Source: CAZEAN01 sp964510225 (GTDB lineage: Bacteria; Planctomycetota; Planctomycetia; Isosphaerales; Isosphaeraceae). From it: a stretch of 14,811 nucleotides of DNA. Every line of letters starts with the position of its first letter. Positions within the stretch are counted from its first letter, which is position 1. Positions 8,301 through 14,316 of this stretch are shown piece after piece. Both the position numbers and the translations under genes were made by a program. Location: positions 1 to 14,811 of the forward strand of contig CAZEAN010000138.1 in assembly GCA_964510225.1 (NCBI GenBank). The letters run 5' to 3'. The notes below the pieces were generated by a model. It was not told the DNA's origin, searched no databases, and saw nothing but the letters and a program-made list of their open reading frames with translations.

Positions 8301-8436
8301 TGAGATAGCCTTCCTCGATGTTGCTGTTACTCTCGCGGTCGTGCCAGTTACCGAGATAGGCGTAGCCCAGCTGGTCCTTGAAGAACTGAATCACTTGCTT
8401 CTGGGTCAGGATCTCTTTCTGGCCGACGTTACTCAT
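5347..8436 (-). CDS. hsdR: type I restriction enzyme, R subunit (HsdR)
   Basis: HsdR is the motor and nuclease subunit: it pulls DNA through the complex using ATP and cuts at a distance from unmethylated recognition sites. The 1029-residue product has an N-terminal PD-(D/E)xK nuclease core (D140 in RPDIVLYVNG, then E154-L-K156). The SF2 motor follows: Walker A HTQGSGKSLTM (K284), DECH box 394-397, GFTGTP 419-424, LLTGFDAP 639-646 and QAICRVNR 664-671. A long helical C-terminal part, which binds the methylase core, completes it. Length is close to that of EcoR124I HsdR (about 1040). GGAGG lies a few bases before the ATG, and the start overlaps the hsdS stop as ATGA (8433-8436). No key residue is missing, so it looks functional. 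Confidence 0.97.
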   Translation of the reverse strand: MSNVGQKEILTQKQVIQFFKDQLGYAYLGNWHDRESNSNIEEGYLTNWLKRQGHSDKIINKVLYELGKAKAVSGTKTLYDANREVYSKLRYGVKVSPDVGEHKVTVWLIDWENPENNDFAIAEEVTVAASDSKSHDKRPDIVLYVNGIAIGILELKRSTVSVTEGIRQNLDNQKKDFIRPFFATVQLVMAGNDTEGLRYAVIKTPEKYWLHWKEDSPLTNPLEAGLHQICRKDRLLEIIHDFTVFDAGIKKTCRHNQYFGVRAAQEQVKRREGGIIWHTQGSGKSLTMVWLAKWIREHVEDPRVLIITDRTELDEQIEKVFSGVDEHIYRTKSGADLVNVLNASEQWLICSLVHKFGTSEEALSDKDVDAYVEEIKKSLPKGFHAKGDIFVFVDECHRTQSGKLHEAMKAILPSAMLIGFTGTPLLKKDKQKSIEVFGPYIHTYKYNEAVKDGVVLDLRYEARDIDQSITSQEKIDDWFEVNTQGLSDLGKAQLKERWGTMQKVLSAKDRLSKIVSDVWLDMKKRDRLKSGHGNAMLVSGSIYSACRFFEMFQQTDLKGKCAIVTSYKPAPADIKGEETGEGLTEKLRQYDIYRKMLAEHFDEPEETAMYKVEQFEKDVKKRFIEQPGQMKLLIVVDKLLTGFDAPPATYLYIDKQMQDHGLFQAICRVNRLDGDDKEYGYIIDYKDLFKSLEKSIKDYTSEAFDGFDDEDVAGLLKDRLEKGRERLEELREAIKALCEPVPPPRDQEAHLKFFCGTSDEPDSLKENEPKRVALYKLTASLIRAYANLANEMQEAGYSDSETQTIKAEVSHFEKLREEVKLRSGDYVDMKVFEPAMRHLLDNYISAEESAKVSAFDDMSLVELIVERGEEALDKLPKGLKGEESMAETIENNVRKVIIDEMAVNPKYYEKMSELLDDLIKARKTQALNYKEYLAKIVELTRKVKKPETQSAYPAAIRSPGLRSLYDNLDKMEELALQVDQAIRDNKKAGWRGNKFKEKEVRIAIKSVLGADDALVESIFEIVKEPKNGY

Positions 8437-9707
8437 GGCGTCCCCTCCGGTTCGACCAGCCGAACTCGTCCGGTGAGTAGTGACTGCATCATGCCCTGCT
8501 TGATCGCCTTGGTCTTGTCGCGGCGTTGTTCGAGGGCGGCGATCTCGGCGTCCATGTCGACGAGTACGGCGCCAATCGCAACTTGCTCCTGCTTTGACGG
8601 CACAAGGAACTCAAGCTCTGCGAAGGAAGCCTTTGACAAGATGCTTGTAGCTGTTATGCCAGCCTTCGACTTCAAGTAACCAGCACTGGCCTCAAAGAGG
8701 TAATAGAGGAAATCGGAATCGTGATCAGCGCCGGGGATTACCGCATTGATTTGCTGATTGCAGGCACCCGGAGTTTTCAGAATGGCGTTCTTCCCGATGC
8801 TTGCTATGCAGGTTACCAATACCGCATTTGCCGGAAGCGGCCGGAGTTTGTCGAGCCCTGATCGTGTTATCGAACGCTCTGTTGTTTCTATGCACCTCTG
8901 GGATGAAATATCGGTTGGTGTCACCCACGGAAAACCGTCCCCCCAAAACGCATCAATGGTAGTAGGCGGTGTTCCACCAGTAACGACTTGACCAAACTCG
9001 TGAACTTGCAACATAGCCCACTCCCCGCTGAACCCCGGCAGGCGGGTCTTGCCGGTGAGGAGTTGCTGCATGGTGGCGAGCTTGATGGCCCGCTTCTTGG
9101 CGATCAGCTTGTCCAACGCCCCGATCAATTCATCCACATCCGACAACGCCGCCGCGATGGCACGCTGTTCGGGAAGTGGTGGGATTGGTAGGGGGACTCC
9201 CACCAGATCAGACTTCTTTACATGCACAAAAGACGACTTGAATCCATGTGCTTGCTTAGTGATAGCATCCTGAACTCGTTGCAGTACCAAGAAAGCATAT
9301 TGTTTTGTCAGCACCTTTTTGTCTGGAGTCACCTTGAAGATGTGCTGATTCAAAACGCCGTCAGAGCCTGCCCAAATCCTCGCGCCGAACGAAGTCCCTG
9401 TCGTCCCGGACCAAGCAAACAGCAAGTCTCCATTCGCTACGTGATACCGATCAGGCAGCGCCGCGTTGTAATAGTTGAATGACGACTCGACATCGTTCAG
9501 ATTTTGAATCCGAATGATTGGCAGTCCACGGTCAGTCCAGTCTTTAGGCTTGAAGGCAAACCCATTGTCTAGGCGCAGAGTGTCTCCAATAGACTTGACG
9601 ATCCAATCACAAGGGATGACCCCCGCATCTGATCTGCAATATCCCTCTGCAATGACACTCTTGCCATCGTTTTTTTTGGCTGTGCCTGTGACTTCTTTTA
9701 CTGTCAT
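8433..9707 (-). CDS. hsdS: type I restriction enzyme, specificity subunit (HsdS)
   Basis: HsdS reads the two halves of the split DNA target. The 424 residues show the usual duplicated plan. Target recognition domain 1 (about 30-170) includes GLPIIRIQNLNDVESS and NGDLLFAWSGTTG. Conserved coiled-coil 1 (about 172-222) includes IPPLPEQRAIAAALSDVDEL and ends MQQLLTGKTRLPGF. Target recognition domain 2 (about 230-370) includes VVTGGTPPTTIDAFW. The second coiled-coil (about 370-417) ends QGMMQSLLTGRVRL, a clear repeat of the first. Length is normal and both halves are intact. It overlaps hsdM and hsdR by four bases at each end, so the three are made together. The target sequence cannot be read from the protein. 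The ribosome binding site is weak (GAGG), consistent with coupling to hsdM. Confidence 0.96.
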   Translation of the reverse strand: MTVKEVTGTAKKNDGKSVIAEGYCRSDAGVIPCDWIVKSIGDTLRLDNGFAFKPKDWTDRGLPIIRIQNLNDVESSFNYYNAALPDRYHVANGDLLFAWSGTTGTSFGARIWAGSDGVLNQHIFKVTPDKKVLTKQYAFLVLQRVQDAITKQAHGFKSSFVHVKKSDLVGVPLPIPPLPEQRAIAAALSDVDELIGALDKLIAKKRAIKLATMQQLLTGKTRLPGFSGEWAMLQVHEFGQVVTGGTPPTTIDAFWGDGFPWVTPTDISSQRCIETTERSITRSGLDKLRPLPANAVLVTCIASIGKNAILKTPGACNQQINAVIPGADHDSDFLYYLFEASAGYLKSKAGITATSILSKASFAELEFLVPSKQEQVAIGAVLVDMDAEIAALEQRRDKTKAIKQGMMQSLLTGRVRLVEPEGTP

Positions 9708-12148
9708 GCCTCAACCAGCCCCATTCGCCTGAGGTGTTCCGTGACCTTCGAGCTGAGCATCTCGATCGCACTTTCGAGTGCGGGCATGGGACGCGCATAA
9801 CGGTCATCCAACTCCTTGACACGTGCTGTCAACTGCTGGGTGACATGGTTCACGTCACTTTCGATTGACTCTTGAATCGACGCGAACCACTTGCCATCAA
9901 CTGCGAGCGACTTGATCTCGGCCTCGCTCAGCTCGCCGTACTTCTTGAGCACCGCCGCATCGAGCTTCTCCTGGGCGTTCTTGACCGCCTTCTTGGCATC
10001 CGACTCCGCATCCATCAGTTCCAGACAGCGTTTCAGGGCCGCTTCCTCTTCGTCACTGTCGGGTTCGTCCTTCAAAGCCTTCAGCCGATCGTTGACGCCC
10101 CCCTTTGTGACTTTCCCCATGTCGTTCATCGCTTCTTCCAGCAGACCCTCCTCGACACCAAGCTCCTCGGTGTACTCTTCCAGAGCCTGGGTCGCTACAT
10201 CTTGTTTCGCCTGAAGGGCGTCGATCTCGGCCTGTTTGTCAGCGAAGTAACGAGCGACGATCAGTGGCGGCGGGATCAGGTCCATCTTGTACTTATTGCG
10301 TTTGACGACGAGGTCGGGCGTCTCCTTGATCTTCTTCTCCTTGTCGTCGATCACACCGCGGGGCTTGGCCGCTTCCAGCCAGCCATCGGCGGCGATCAGG
10401 TAGACGTCGTCCTGCATCACCTCGGCCCAGTAGTCCATCAGCCGCTGATAGACGTCGTACCGGCTGAGCAGGGGCAGATCAGCGAACCGGGTGAGCAGGT
10501 CCTCGGACAGGTCGTGGATCACCTGCCGGGGCAGATCGTTGACCTGCAGGCCGTGCAGTCGGTCGGAGTGGGCGATCCGCCACTGGTCGAAGATCGCCGA
10601 CACCCGCTGCTGATAGGCGACGAACTCGTCGTGGGCCAGGATCGTCGGCTTGACCTGCTGCGCTTCGACACAGGCTTCGCTGTACCCGTCTCGATCACCT
10701 GAGTGGAACAGCACCTGCCGTAGCGACGGGAACACGTCCCAGTACTCACCAAGATCGTCGATGTCGCGGTTGGGGATGCCACCCCGCAGGTGGGCTTCCA
10801 GGTCGTGCAGGTCTTCCGGCTCACTGGAGTCGATGTAGCGAGGGATGTTCAGGTTGTAGTCGTTCGAAGGATCGGCGATCTCGCTGACCGGCACCATCCG
10901 CGCGTAGCGAGGCAGCTCGATCTGATGGTTGAAGACGTCGACGATCTTGTGGATGTCCTGCGACCGCAGCCGGTTCTTGTTGCCGTCCTTCATAAAGCCC
11001 TTGCTGGCGTCGACCATGAAGATGCCGGTGCGGGCGTGGGCGTTCTCCTTGTCGATCACCACGATGCAGGCCGGGATGCCCGTGCCGTAGAACAGGTTGG
11101 CCGGCAGGCCGATGATCCCCTTGATCAGGCCGCGGGTGATCAAGTTCTTGCGGATGTCGGCTTCCTTGTTGCCCCGGAACAGCACGCCGTGTGGCAAAAT
11201 CACCGCTGCCTTGCCCTTGCTCTTGAGTGAGGCAACCACATGCAGCAGGAAGGCGTAGTCGCCGTTCTTGGCCGGGGGGACGCCGTACTCGAACCGCCCG
11301 AACTCGTCGTTGTCCGGACTGAAGCCGCTGGTCCACGCCTTGAGTGAGAAGGGAGGATTGGCAACGGCGAAGTCGAATGTCTTCAGGCTGTTGTCGTTGT
11401 TCTTGAAGTAGGGAGCAGCCAGCGTGTTGCCCCGCCACAGATCGGCAGTCGGATGGCCGTGCAGGATCATGTTCATCCGGGCCAACGCCCAGGTGGCGAC
11501 ATCATTCTCCTGCCCGTAGATCGTGATCCCTCGCGGCGACTCGTCGGCCGCCTTGATCAAGAGCGATCCGGATCCACAGGTCGGGTCGTAGATCGTCTGA
11601 TCCTGCTTGGTCTCCGGCCCGATGCCAACCACTTGTGCCAAGATGCGCGACACCTCGGCCGGCGTGTAGAACTGCCCCTTGCTCTTGCCGCTCTCGGTGG
11701 CGAAGTGCCGCATCAGGTACTCGTAGGCGTCGCCGAGCAGGTCGTCGCCTTCGGCCCGGTTCGCCTGGAAGTCGAGCCCGTCGAAGATCGCCACGAGCTT
11801 AGAGAGTCGATCCTGCATGTCTTTGCCGGAGCCGAGCTTCGCTTCATCGTTGAAGTCGGCCTCGTCAATGACGCCCTTGAGATCGTTGGCCTCGGCGAGC
11901 TTGCCGATGATCTTGTTGATCTTGTCGCCGATCTCCTTGTCGCCTTTAAGCTTCACCATGTCCGTGAAGCTGCCGCCCTCGGGCACGTCGATCAGAAAGT
12001 TCGGGTCGCTGGAGCTCTTGTCAGAGACGTACTTCATGAACAGCAGCGTGAGGATGTAGTCCTTGTACTGGGACGCATCCATTCCGCCGCGCAGCTCGTC
12101 GCAACTCTGCCAGAGCGAGCTGTATAGCTGGGATTTCTTCAGTGCCAT
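9704..12148 (-). CDS. hsdM: type I DNA methyltransferase, M subunit (HsdM), long form
   Basis: HsdM methylates adenine at N6 in the target chosen by HsdS, protecting host DNA. From ATG 12148 the protein has 814 residues, beginning MALKKSQLYSSLWQSCDELR, a typical HsdM helical start. The N-terminal domain covers about 1-145. KGQFYTPAEVSRILAQVVG (158-176) leads into the methylase, with SAM-binding motif DPTCGSGSLL (188-197) and catalytic NPPF (264-267). The frame stays open 54 codons upstream, but that part overlaps the broken regulator gene in another frame and has no family resemblance, while GGAGAGGA precedes 12148 at a fair distance. The protein is long beside the roughly 500-residue classical forms; the extra C-terminal part (from about 560) is charged, helical and probably coiled coil. 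Long HsdM proteins of this kind occur in other type I systems. It overlaps hsdS by four bases. Confidence 0.96.
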   Translation of the reverse strand: MALKKSQLYSSLWQSCDELRGGMDASQYKDYILTLLFMKYVSDKSSSDPNFLIDVPEGGSFTDMVKLKGDKEIGDKINKIIGKLAEANDLKGVIDEADFNDEAKLGSGKDMQDRLSKLVAIFDGLDFQANRAEGDDLLGDAYEYLMRHFATESGKSKGQFYTPAEVSRILAQVVGIGPETKQDQTIYDPTCGSGSLLIKAADESPRGITIYGQENDVATWALARMNMILHGHPTADLWRGNTLAAPYFKNNDNSLKTFDFAVANPPFSLKAWTSGFSPDNDEFGRFEYGVPPAKNGDYAFLLHVVASLKSKGKAAVILPHGVLFRGNKEADIRKNLITRGLIKGIIGLPANLFYGTGIPACIVVIDKENAHARTGIFMVDASKGFMKDGNKNRLRSQDIHKIVDVFNHQIELPRYARMVPVSEIADPSNDYNLNIPRYIDSSEPEDLHDLEAHLRGGIPNRDIDDLGEYWDVFPSLRQVLFHSGDRDGYSEACVEAQQVKPTILAHDEFVAYQQRVSAIFDQWRIAHSDRLHGLQVNDLPRQVIHDLSEDLLTRFADLPLLSRYDVYQRLMDYWAEVMQDDVYLIAADGWLEAAKPRGVIDDKEKKIKETPDLVVKRNKYKMDLIPPPLIVARYFADKQAEIDALQAKQDVATQALEEYTEELGVEEGLLEEAMNDMGKVTKGGVNDRLKALKDEPDSDEEEAALKRCLELMDAESDAKKAVKNAQEKLDAAVLKKYGELSEAEIKSLAVDGKWFASIQESIESDVNHVTQQLTARVKELDDRYARPMPALESAIEMLSSKVTEHLRRMGLVEA

Positions 12149-12182
12149 CTGCCCGCAATCCTCTCCAGGCTTGCCGCCATTC

Positions 12183-12387
12183 TCACTGCGCCTTCTTACG
12201 ATTCTCGGTGCGGACCGGCTTTGCGGCCTCCTGAAGGTACGCCTCCAAATTAGCGCGGCGGAATAGGCGGTATCTGTTGGCCGGGTTCCGAAACATCGGC
12301 ACCCGCCCACGTGCGCAGGGTGTTCTGGGACACCCCCAGGATCTCGCCCGCTTCGGCCACCTTCACGTACTCACTCAGCTTCCGCAC
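12183..12387 (-). pseudogene. BldC/MerR-like HTH regulator, frameshifted
   Basis: GTG at 12385-12387, with AAGGAG nine bases upstream, opens a frame reading VRKLSEYVKVAEAAEILGVS-type sequence; the exact text is KVAEAGEILGVSQNTLRTWA, a winged-HTH recognition unit. Near 12310 the frame is lost, and the adjoining frame continues FRNPANRYRLFRRANLEAYL, then KPVRTENRKKAQ and TGA at 12183-12185. That is the wing and tail of the same family, in which 'NPANGYRLF' is conserved. The span of 205 bases is one more than a multiple of three, as expected for one frameshift; the usual linker (A-G-K-I-P-V-R) between the halves also appears shortened. It lies 35 bases upstream of hsdM and would be the first gene of the operon and presumably its regulator. 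Whether the lesion is real or a sequencing error cannot be told. Confidence 0.75.
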
Positions 12388-12450
12388 CCGACCAGGCTCC
12401 TTCGTTTCGGCCCCTCTTCGGAACGGTTCGATCGCCCCTAGCTTACCAAA

Positions 12451-12497
12451 GTCTTCGGTGGCATGAAATCATGAGTCTTCAGTGGCATGAAATCATG
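12451..12497. repeat. two 24-base tandem repeats with internal dyad, possible operator
   Basis: GTCTTC(G/A)GTGGCATGAAATCATG occurs at 12451-12473 and again at 12475-12497, differing at one base and spaced by one A. Each copy contains CATGA-AA-TCATG, a 5-base inverted repeat. They sit about 65 bases upstream of the HTH gene start at 12387 and about 300 before hsdM, where the operon promoter should be. BldC-type regulators are known to bind direct repeats, so these may be the binding sites of that now broken regulator. The link is inference; the repeat is directly visible. Confidence 0.7.
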
Positions 12498-12597
12498 CGG
12501 ATTGGAGATGACTCCTATCACCGATGGGCAGTCGTCAGGCCCTGAGAGCTCAAGAAATGGCCTGAACGGGGCAAGAAACTTGCTGCGCAGCAGTTAG

Positions 12598-12622
12598 CCA
12601 CTGGCAATGGCCTCGCCAGTGG
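12598..12622. repeat. stem-loop with perfect 8-base arms
   Basis: CCACTGGC (12598-12605) and GCCAGTGG (12615-12622) pair perfectly around a 9-base loop. It stands 9 bases before a second hairpin. Role unknown; tandem hairpins like these could end transcription arriving from either side. Confidence 0.5.
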
Positions 12623-12630
12623 TGCCGAAG

Positions 12631-12672
12631 GCCCTGGATCGAACGCTGCGAACGGTTGATCCAGGGCTTTCT
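12631..12672 (+). terminator. possible rho-independent terminator or leader hairpin
   Basis: GCCCTGGATC (12631-12640) pairs perfectly with GATCCAGGGC (12658-12667) around a 17-base loop, and is followed on the plus strand by TTTCTCGTT. The 10-base stem and following T residues resemble an intrinsic terminator, though the T run is short and broken. No plus-strand gene ends just before it, so it could instead be an attenuator-like structure in the leader of the DUF932 gene or a leftover of an inserted element. Confidence 0.35.
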
Positions 12673-12730
12673 CGTTGCGCGTTCATCAGAGTTCGCTCTC
12701 GCGTGTGCGGGAACGGTTGTGTTTCACCAC

Positions 12731-12752
12731 GACCGCCCCACGCAGGGCGGTC
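12731..12752 (+). promoter_or_regulatory. leader hairpin directly before the DUF932 ribosome binding site
   Basis: GACCGCCC (12731-12738) pairs perfectly with GGGCGGTC (12745-12752) around CACGCA. The stem ends three bases before AAGGAGG (12756-12762), the ribosome binding site of the gene starting at 12769. Such placement can stabilise the mRNA 5' end or tune initiation; which of these applies is not shown by the sequence. Confidence 0.5.
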
Positions 12753-12768
12753 CCAAAGGAGGATGACC

Positions 12769-13221
12769 ATGCTAAATCTCTGCCTGCACTCTGGAGCCCA
12801 ACACGTCGAACGTGATGCCGTCTGGAGTTGCCCCACACCAGCTCGAACTGACTCCTGGGTGCCTGTCCCGCATCAGAAGCTGCTGTCGCTCGTTGAGGGG
12901 ACTCTGGAGGGGAGCGGCCTTCACGTCGTCAACGAAGCCCGCGCCCTGTGGAACGACGGCGCACGTTACTTCGGGCTATTGGAAGTCGTGAACGGAGTCG
13001 CCCGTTCCGACTACGGACTTGTCGTCGCTCTGCGGAACTCACACGACAAGACGTTCCGGGGTGGGATCGTCTGTGGCTCCGGCGTCTTCGTCTGCGACAA
13101 CCTGGCATTCTCGGGTGAGGTGAAGATCGCCCGCAAGCACACGCGGTTCATCGTGCGGGATCTGCCGCAGCTCGTGTCGCGTGCGGTTAGACCTGCGACC
13201 TACGAGGCCGGAAACCCCTGA
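12769..13221 (+). CDS. DUF932-like protein, C-terminally truncated
   Basis: This 150-residue frame contains VPVPHQKLLSLVEGTLEGSG, NEARALWNDGARYFGLLEV, then VALRNSHDKTFRGGIVCGSG (about 87-106) and VFVCDNLAFSGEVKIARKHT (107-126). Those two blocks, G/A-L-R-N-S-H-D-K and V-F-V-C-D-N-L-x-F-S-G-E, are hallmarks of DUF932 proteins, which are common on plasmids, phages and integrated elements; their function is unknown to me. Typical members are near 250-300 residues. This one loses resemblance after LPQLVSRAV (residue 140) and ends ten residues later, so the C-terminal third or more is gone. AAGGAGG at 12756-12762 is six bases before ATG 12769, an excellent site; an ATG at 12763 is too close to it. 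It is divergent from the restriction operon. The truncation may reflect a deletion or insertion at about 13190. Confidence 0.82.
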   Translation: MLNLCLHSGAQHVERDAVWSCPTPARTDSWVPVPHQKLLSLVEGTLEGSGLHVVNEARALWNDGARYFGLLEVVNGVARSDYGLVVALRNSHDKTFRGGIVCGSGVFVCDNLAFSGEVKIARKHTRFIVRDLPQLVSRAVRPATYEAGNP

Positions 13222-13228
13222 TACGATG

Positions 13229-13351
13229 GCGAGAGCCCAACTCGCATTGAGCGGACCCGCCTGGGACTGCTGCGGAAGGCCGCCCCAAGATTTCGAAGAC
13301 GATGCGTCCTCCTGAGTTGCGGGCGAGGAATCGCCGTAACTCCCTGGCGGG
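13229..13351. other. multi-stem segment, candidate structured RNA
   Basis: Five possible stems occur in 123 bases. GCGAG (13229-13233) pairs with CTCGC (13241-13245). CCCGCCTGG (13256-13264) pairs with CCTGGCGGG (13343-13351) with a single T-T mismatch and encloses the rest. Inside are a 4-base GCGG/CCGC hairpin, a 4-base GACG/CGTC hairpin, and at 13314-13342 a 12-pair hairpin with one bulged G and a GGAA loop, which is of the stable GNRA type. The layout is branched, like a small non-coding RNA or a recombination site. GC-rich DNA forms short stems by chance, so only the outer stem and the GGAA hairpin carry weight. Strand and function are unknown. Confidence 0.35.
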
Positions 13352-13505
13352 CCGATGAATCCCGGAATTGCTGTGAGAGTTCTTCTATTTCTGTGGGAAT
13401 ACCCTGCTTAATACCACTATTGGAGTCTTCTTACCCGTACATTGCTCGTGGGAAACTATTTTACACACCACCCTACTGGGTGCAGCATGGACGGACACGA
13501 CCACC

Positions 13506-13528
13506 GGAATTGAGTTAGAATCAATTCC
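13506..13528. repeat. perfect 8-base inverted repeat
   Basis: GGAATTGA (13506-13513) and TCAATTCC (13521-13528) flank GTTAGAA. It is AT-rich, without a following T run, in the gene-free tract. It could be an operator or a terminator remnant; nothing nearby decides this. Confidence 0.45.
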
Positions 13529-13723
13529 CAAACAACCAGTAAGAATCTAATTGTTCATCGATCGTTTATCGAATCAATCTGACAAACGACCGACTTTCTG
13601 CCGATTTGGCCTTGTCGACTGTCCCGTGGACAAAGGAACCAGTATCAGTAACGCAGAGACAATGTACTGTGTGTCAGACCAAATGACATCAAAGTGTAAT
13701 CTGTCCCATGAGTAGTGCTTAGC

Positions 13724-13852
13724 TTAGCACTTCTCAGCACGATCGAGTTCGTTTGTCTCTCCCCAAAAGGAGAGTGCAAACATAGGGATGAATCCGATTG
13801 GGATAACAAGTACTGCTGCGAGAATCAAGCTGCCGAATGCTGCTAAAGACAT
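13724..13852 (-). CDS. 42-residue single-pass membrane peptide
   Basis: ATG at 13850-13852 on the minus strand opens a 43-codon frame ending TAA at 13724-13726. The peptide starts MSLAAFGSLILAAVLVIPIG, continues FIPMFALSFWGE, and ends in a charged tail TNELDRAEKC. Residues 3-29 are almost all hydrophobic, enough for one membrane helix, with the acidic tail probably on one face of the membrane. A purine-rich AAAGAGAA stretch lies about seven bases upstream and could serve as ribosome binding site. The stop codon falls inside a hairpin (AGTGCT 13714-13719 with AGCACT 13726-13731) that may protect or end the transcript. I do not recognise the peptide. Small hydrophobic peptides can be subunits of membrane complexes or type I toxins. 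The coherent hydrophobic run argues that it is real. Confidence 0.5.
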   Translation of the reverse strand: MSLAAFGSLILAAVLVIPIGFIPMFALSFWGETNELDRAEKC

Positions 13853-14161
13853 TGAATGTTCTCTTTCGCACCTTTAGGGATCGTTGTACGAATGGCAATA
13901 TAACCGATGATGGTGTCATTTCGACACACACAACGAATATGTTAGCCCGGGAGTAGAATTGAATTGGGCGAATTACAAGTAGACCTATGATAGTCACTGG
14001 GTTCACGTCGGCTAGACAACAGCTCCAGTTTATCCGTCAGTTCAGTTGCTCACTGACTCCAATTCCCCTTTAGCAGTTCACCCTTGATCGTAGCGGTGTT
14101 CATGGATCTCCCCTGGCCAAGGGTTGTACGGAGCATGCTTACATCTTCGAACAACCTGTGT

Positions 14162-14205
14162 GAGCGTGTGGTGGCCGCCTGCGACGAAGCGGCCAAGACA
14201 CGCTC
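14162..14205. repeat. two-part hairpin, 8 + 6 base pairs
   Basis: GAGCGTGT (14162-14169) pairs with ACACGCTC (14198-14205). Within it GGCCGC (14173-14178) pairs with GCGGCC (14189-14194) around a 10-base loop, the two stems being separated by a symmetrical 3-by-3 interior loop (GGT opposite AAG). Fourteen pairs in 44 bases is well beyond casual. It is not followed by a T run, so it is not an ordinary terminator. Confidence 0.55.
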
Positions 14206-14316
14206 CTAGATCGCCTAAGTCCTTAAGGTCAGCACGTCCAGGATCTGTCGGCCGTAACAGAGGCGACGCAAGACTGGAATGGTCGCCCCCAAGCCTTATG
14301 GGGGTAGCCTCAACGG

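Larger units (their letters stand above)
12388..12768. other. divergent intergenic region with repeats and stem-loops
   Basis: This 381-base spacer separates the minus-strand restriction operon from the plus-strand DUF932 gene. It holds two tandem 24-base repeats near the operon end and three stem-loops towards the DUF932 gene, listed separately. GAACGGTTG occurs twice in direct orientation (12650-12658 and 12711-12719). I see no convincing protein-coding frame: the open plus-strand frame from 12607 has no ribosome binding site at its start. Promoters for both directions must lie here, but I cannot place -35/-10 boxes with confidence. Confidence 0.6.
13222..13723. other. 502 bases without a gene, structured then AT-richer
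   Basis: No frame here shows protein-like sequence. The first 130 bases are GC-rich with several nested stems (see 13229-13351). From about 13370 the base composition drops towards AT and no codon bias is visible. Besides the perfect inverted repeat at 13506-13528, an imperfect pair occurs at 13559-13569 and 13580-13590 region (GATCGTTTATC against GACAAACGACC, nine of eleven bases pairing). Confidence 0.5.

Noticed and set aside
12149..12310. 54-codon upstream extension of HsdM
   Set aside because: It overlaps the broken HTH gene in another frame, reads as arginine-rich nonsense, and MALKKSQLYS at 12148 is a typical HsdM start.
12451..12497. CRISPR array
   Set aside because: Only two 23-base copies separated by a single base; no spacers and no cas genes.
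12607..12768. Longer start for the DUF932 protein at ATG 12607
   Set aside because: No ribosome binding site there and it runs through two stem-loops, while AAGGAGG sits six bases before ATG 12769.
13734..14006. 90-codon minus-strand frame
   Set aside because: It overlaps the 42-residue membrane peptide in another frame and has mixed, motif-free sequence with no ribosome binding site.
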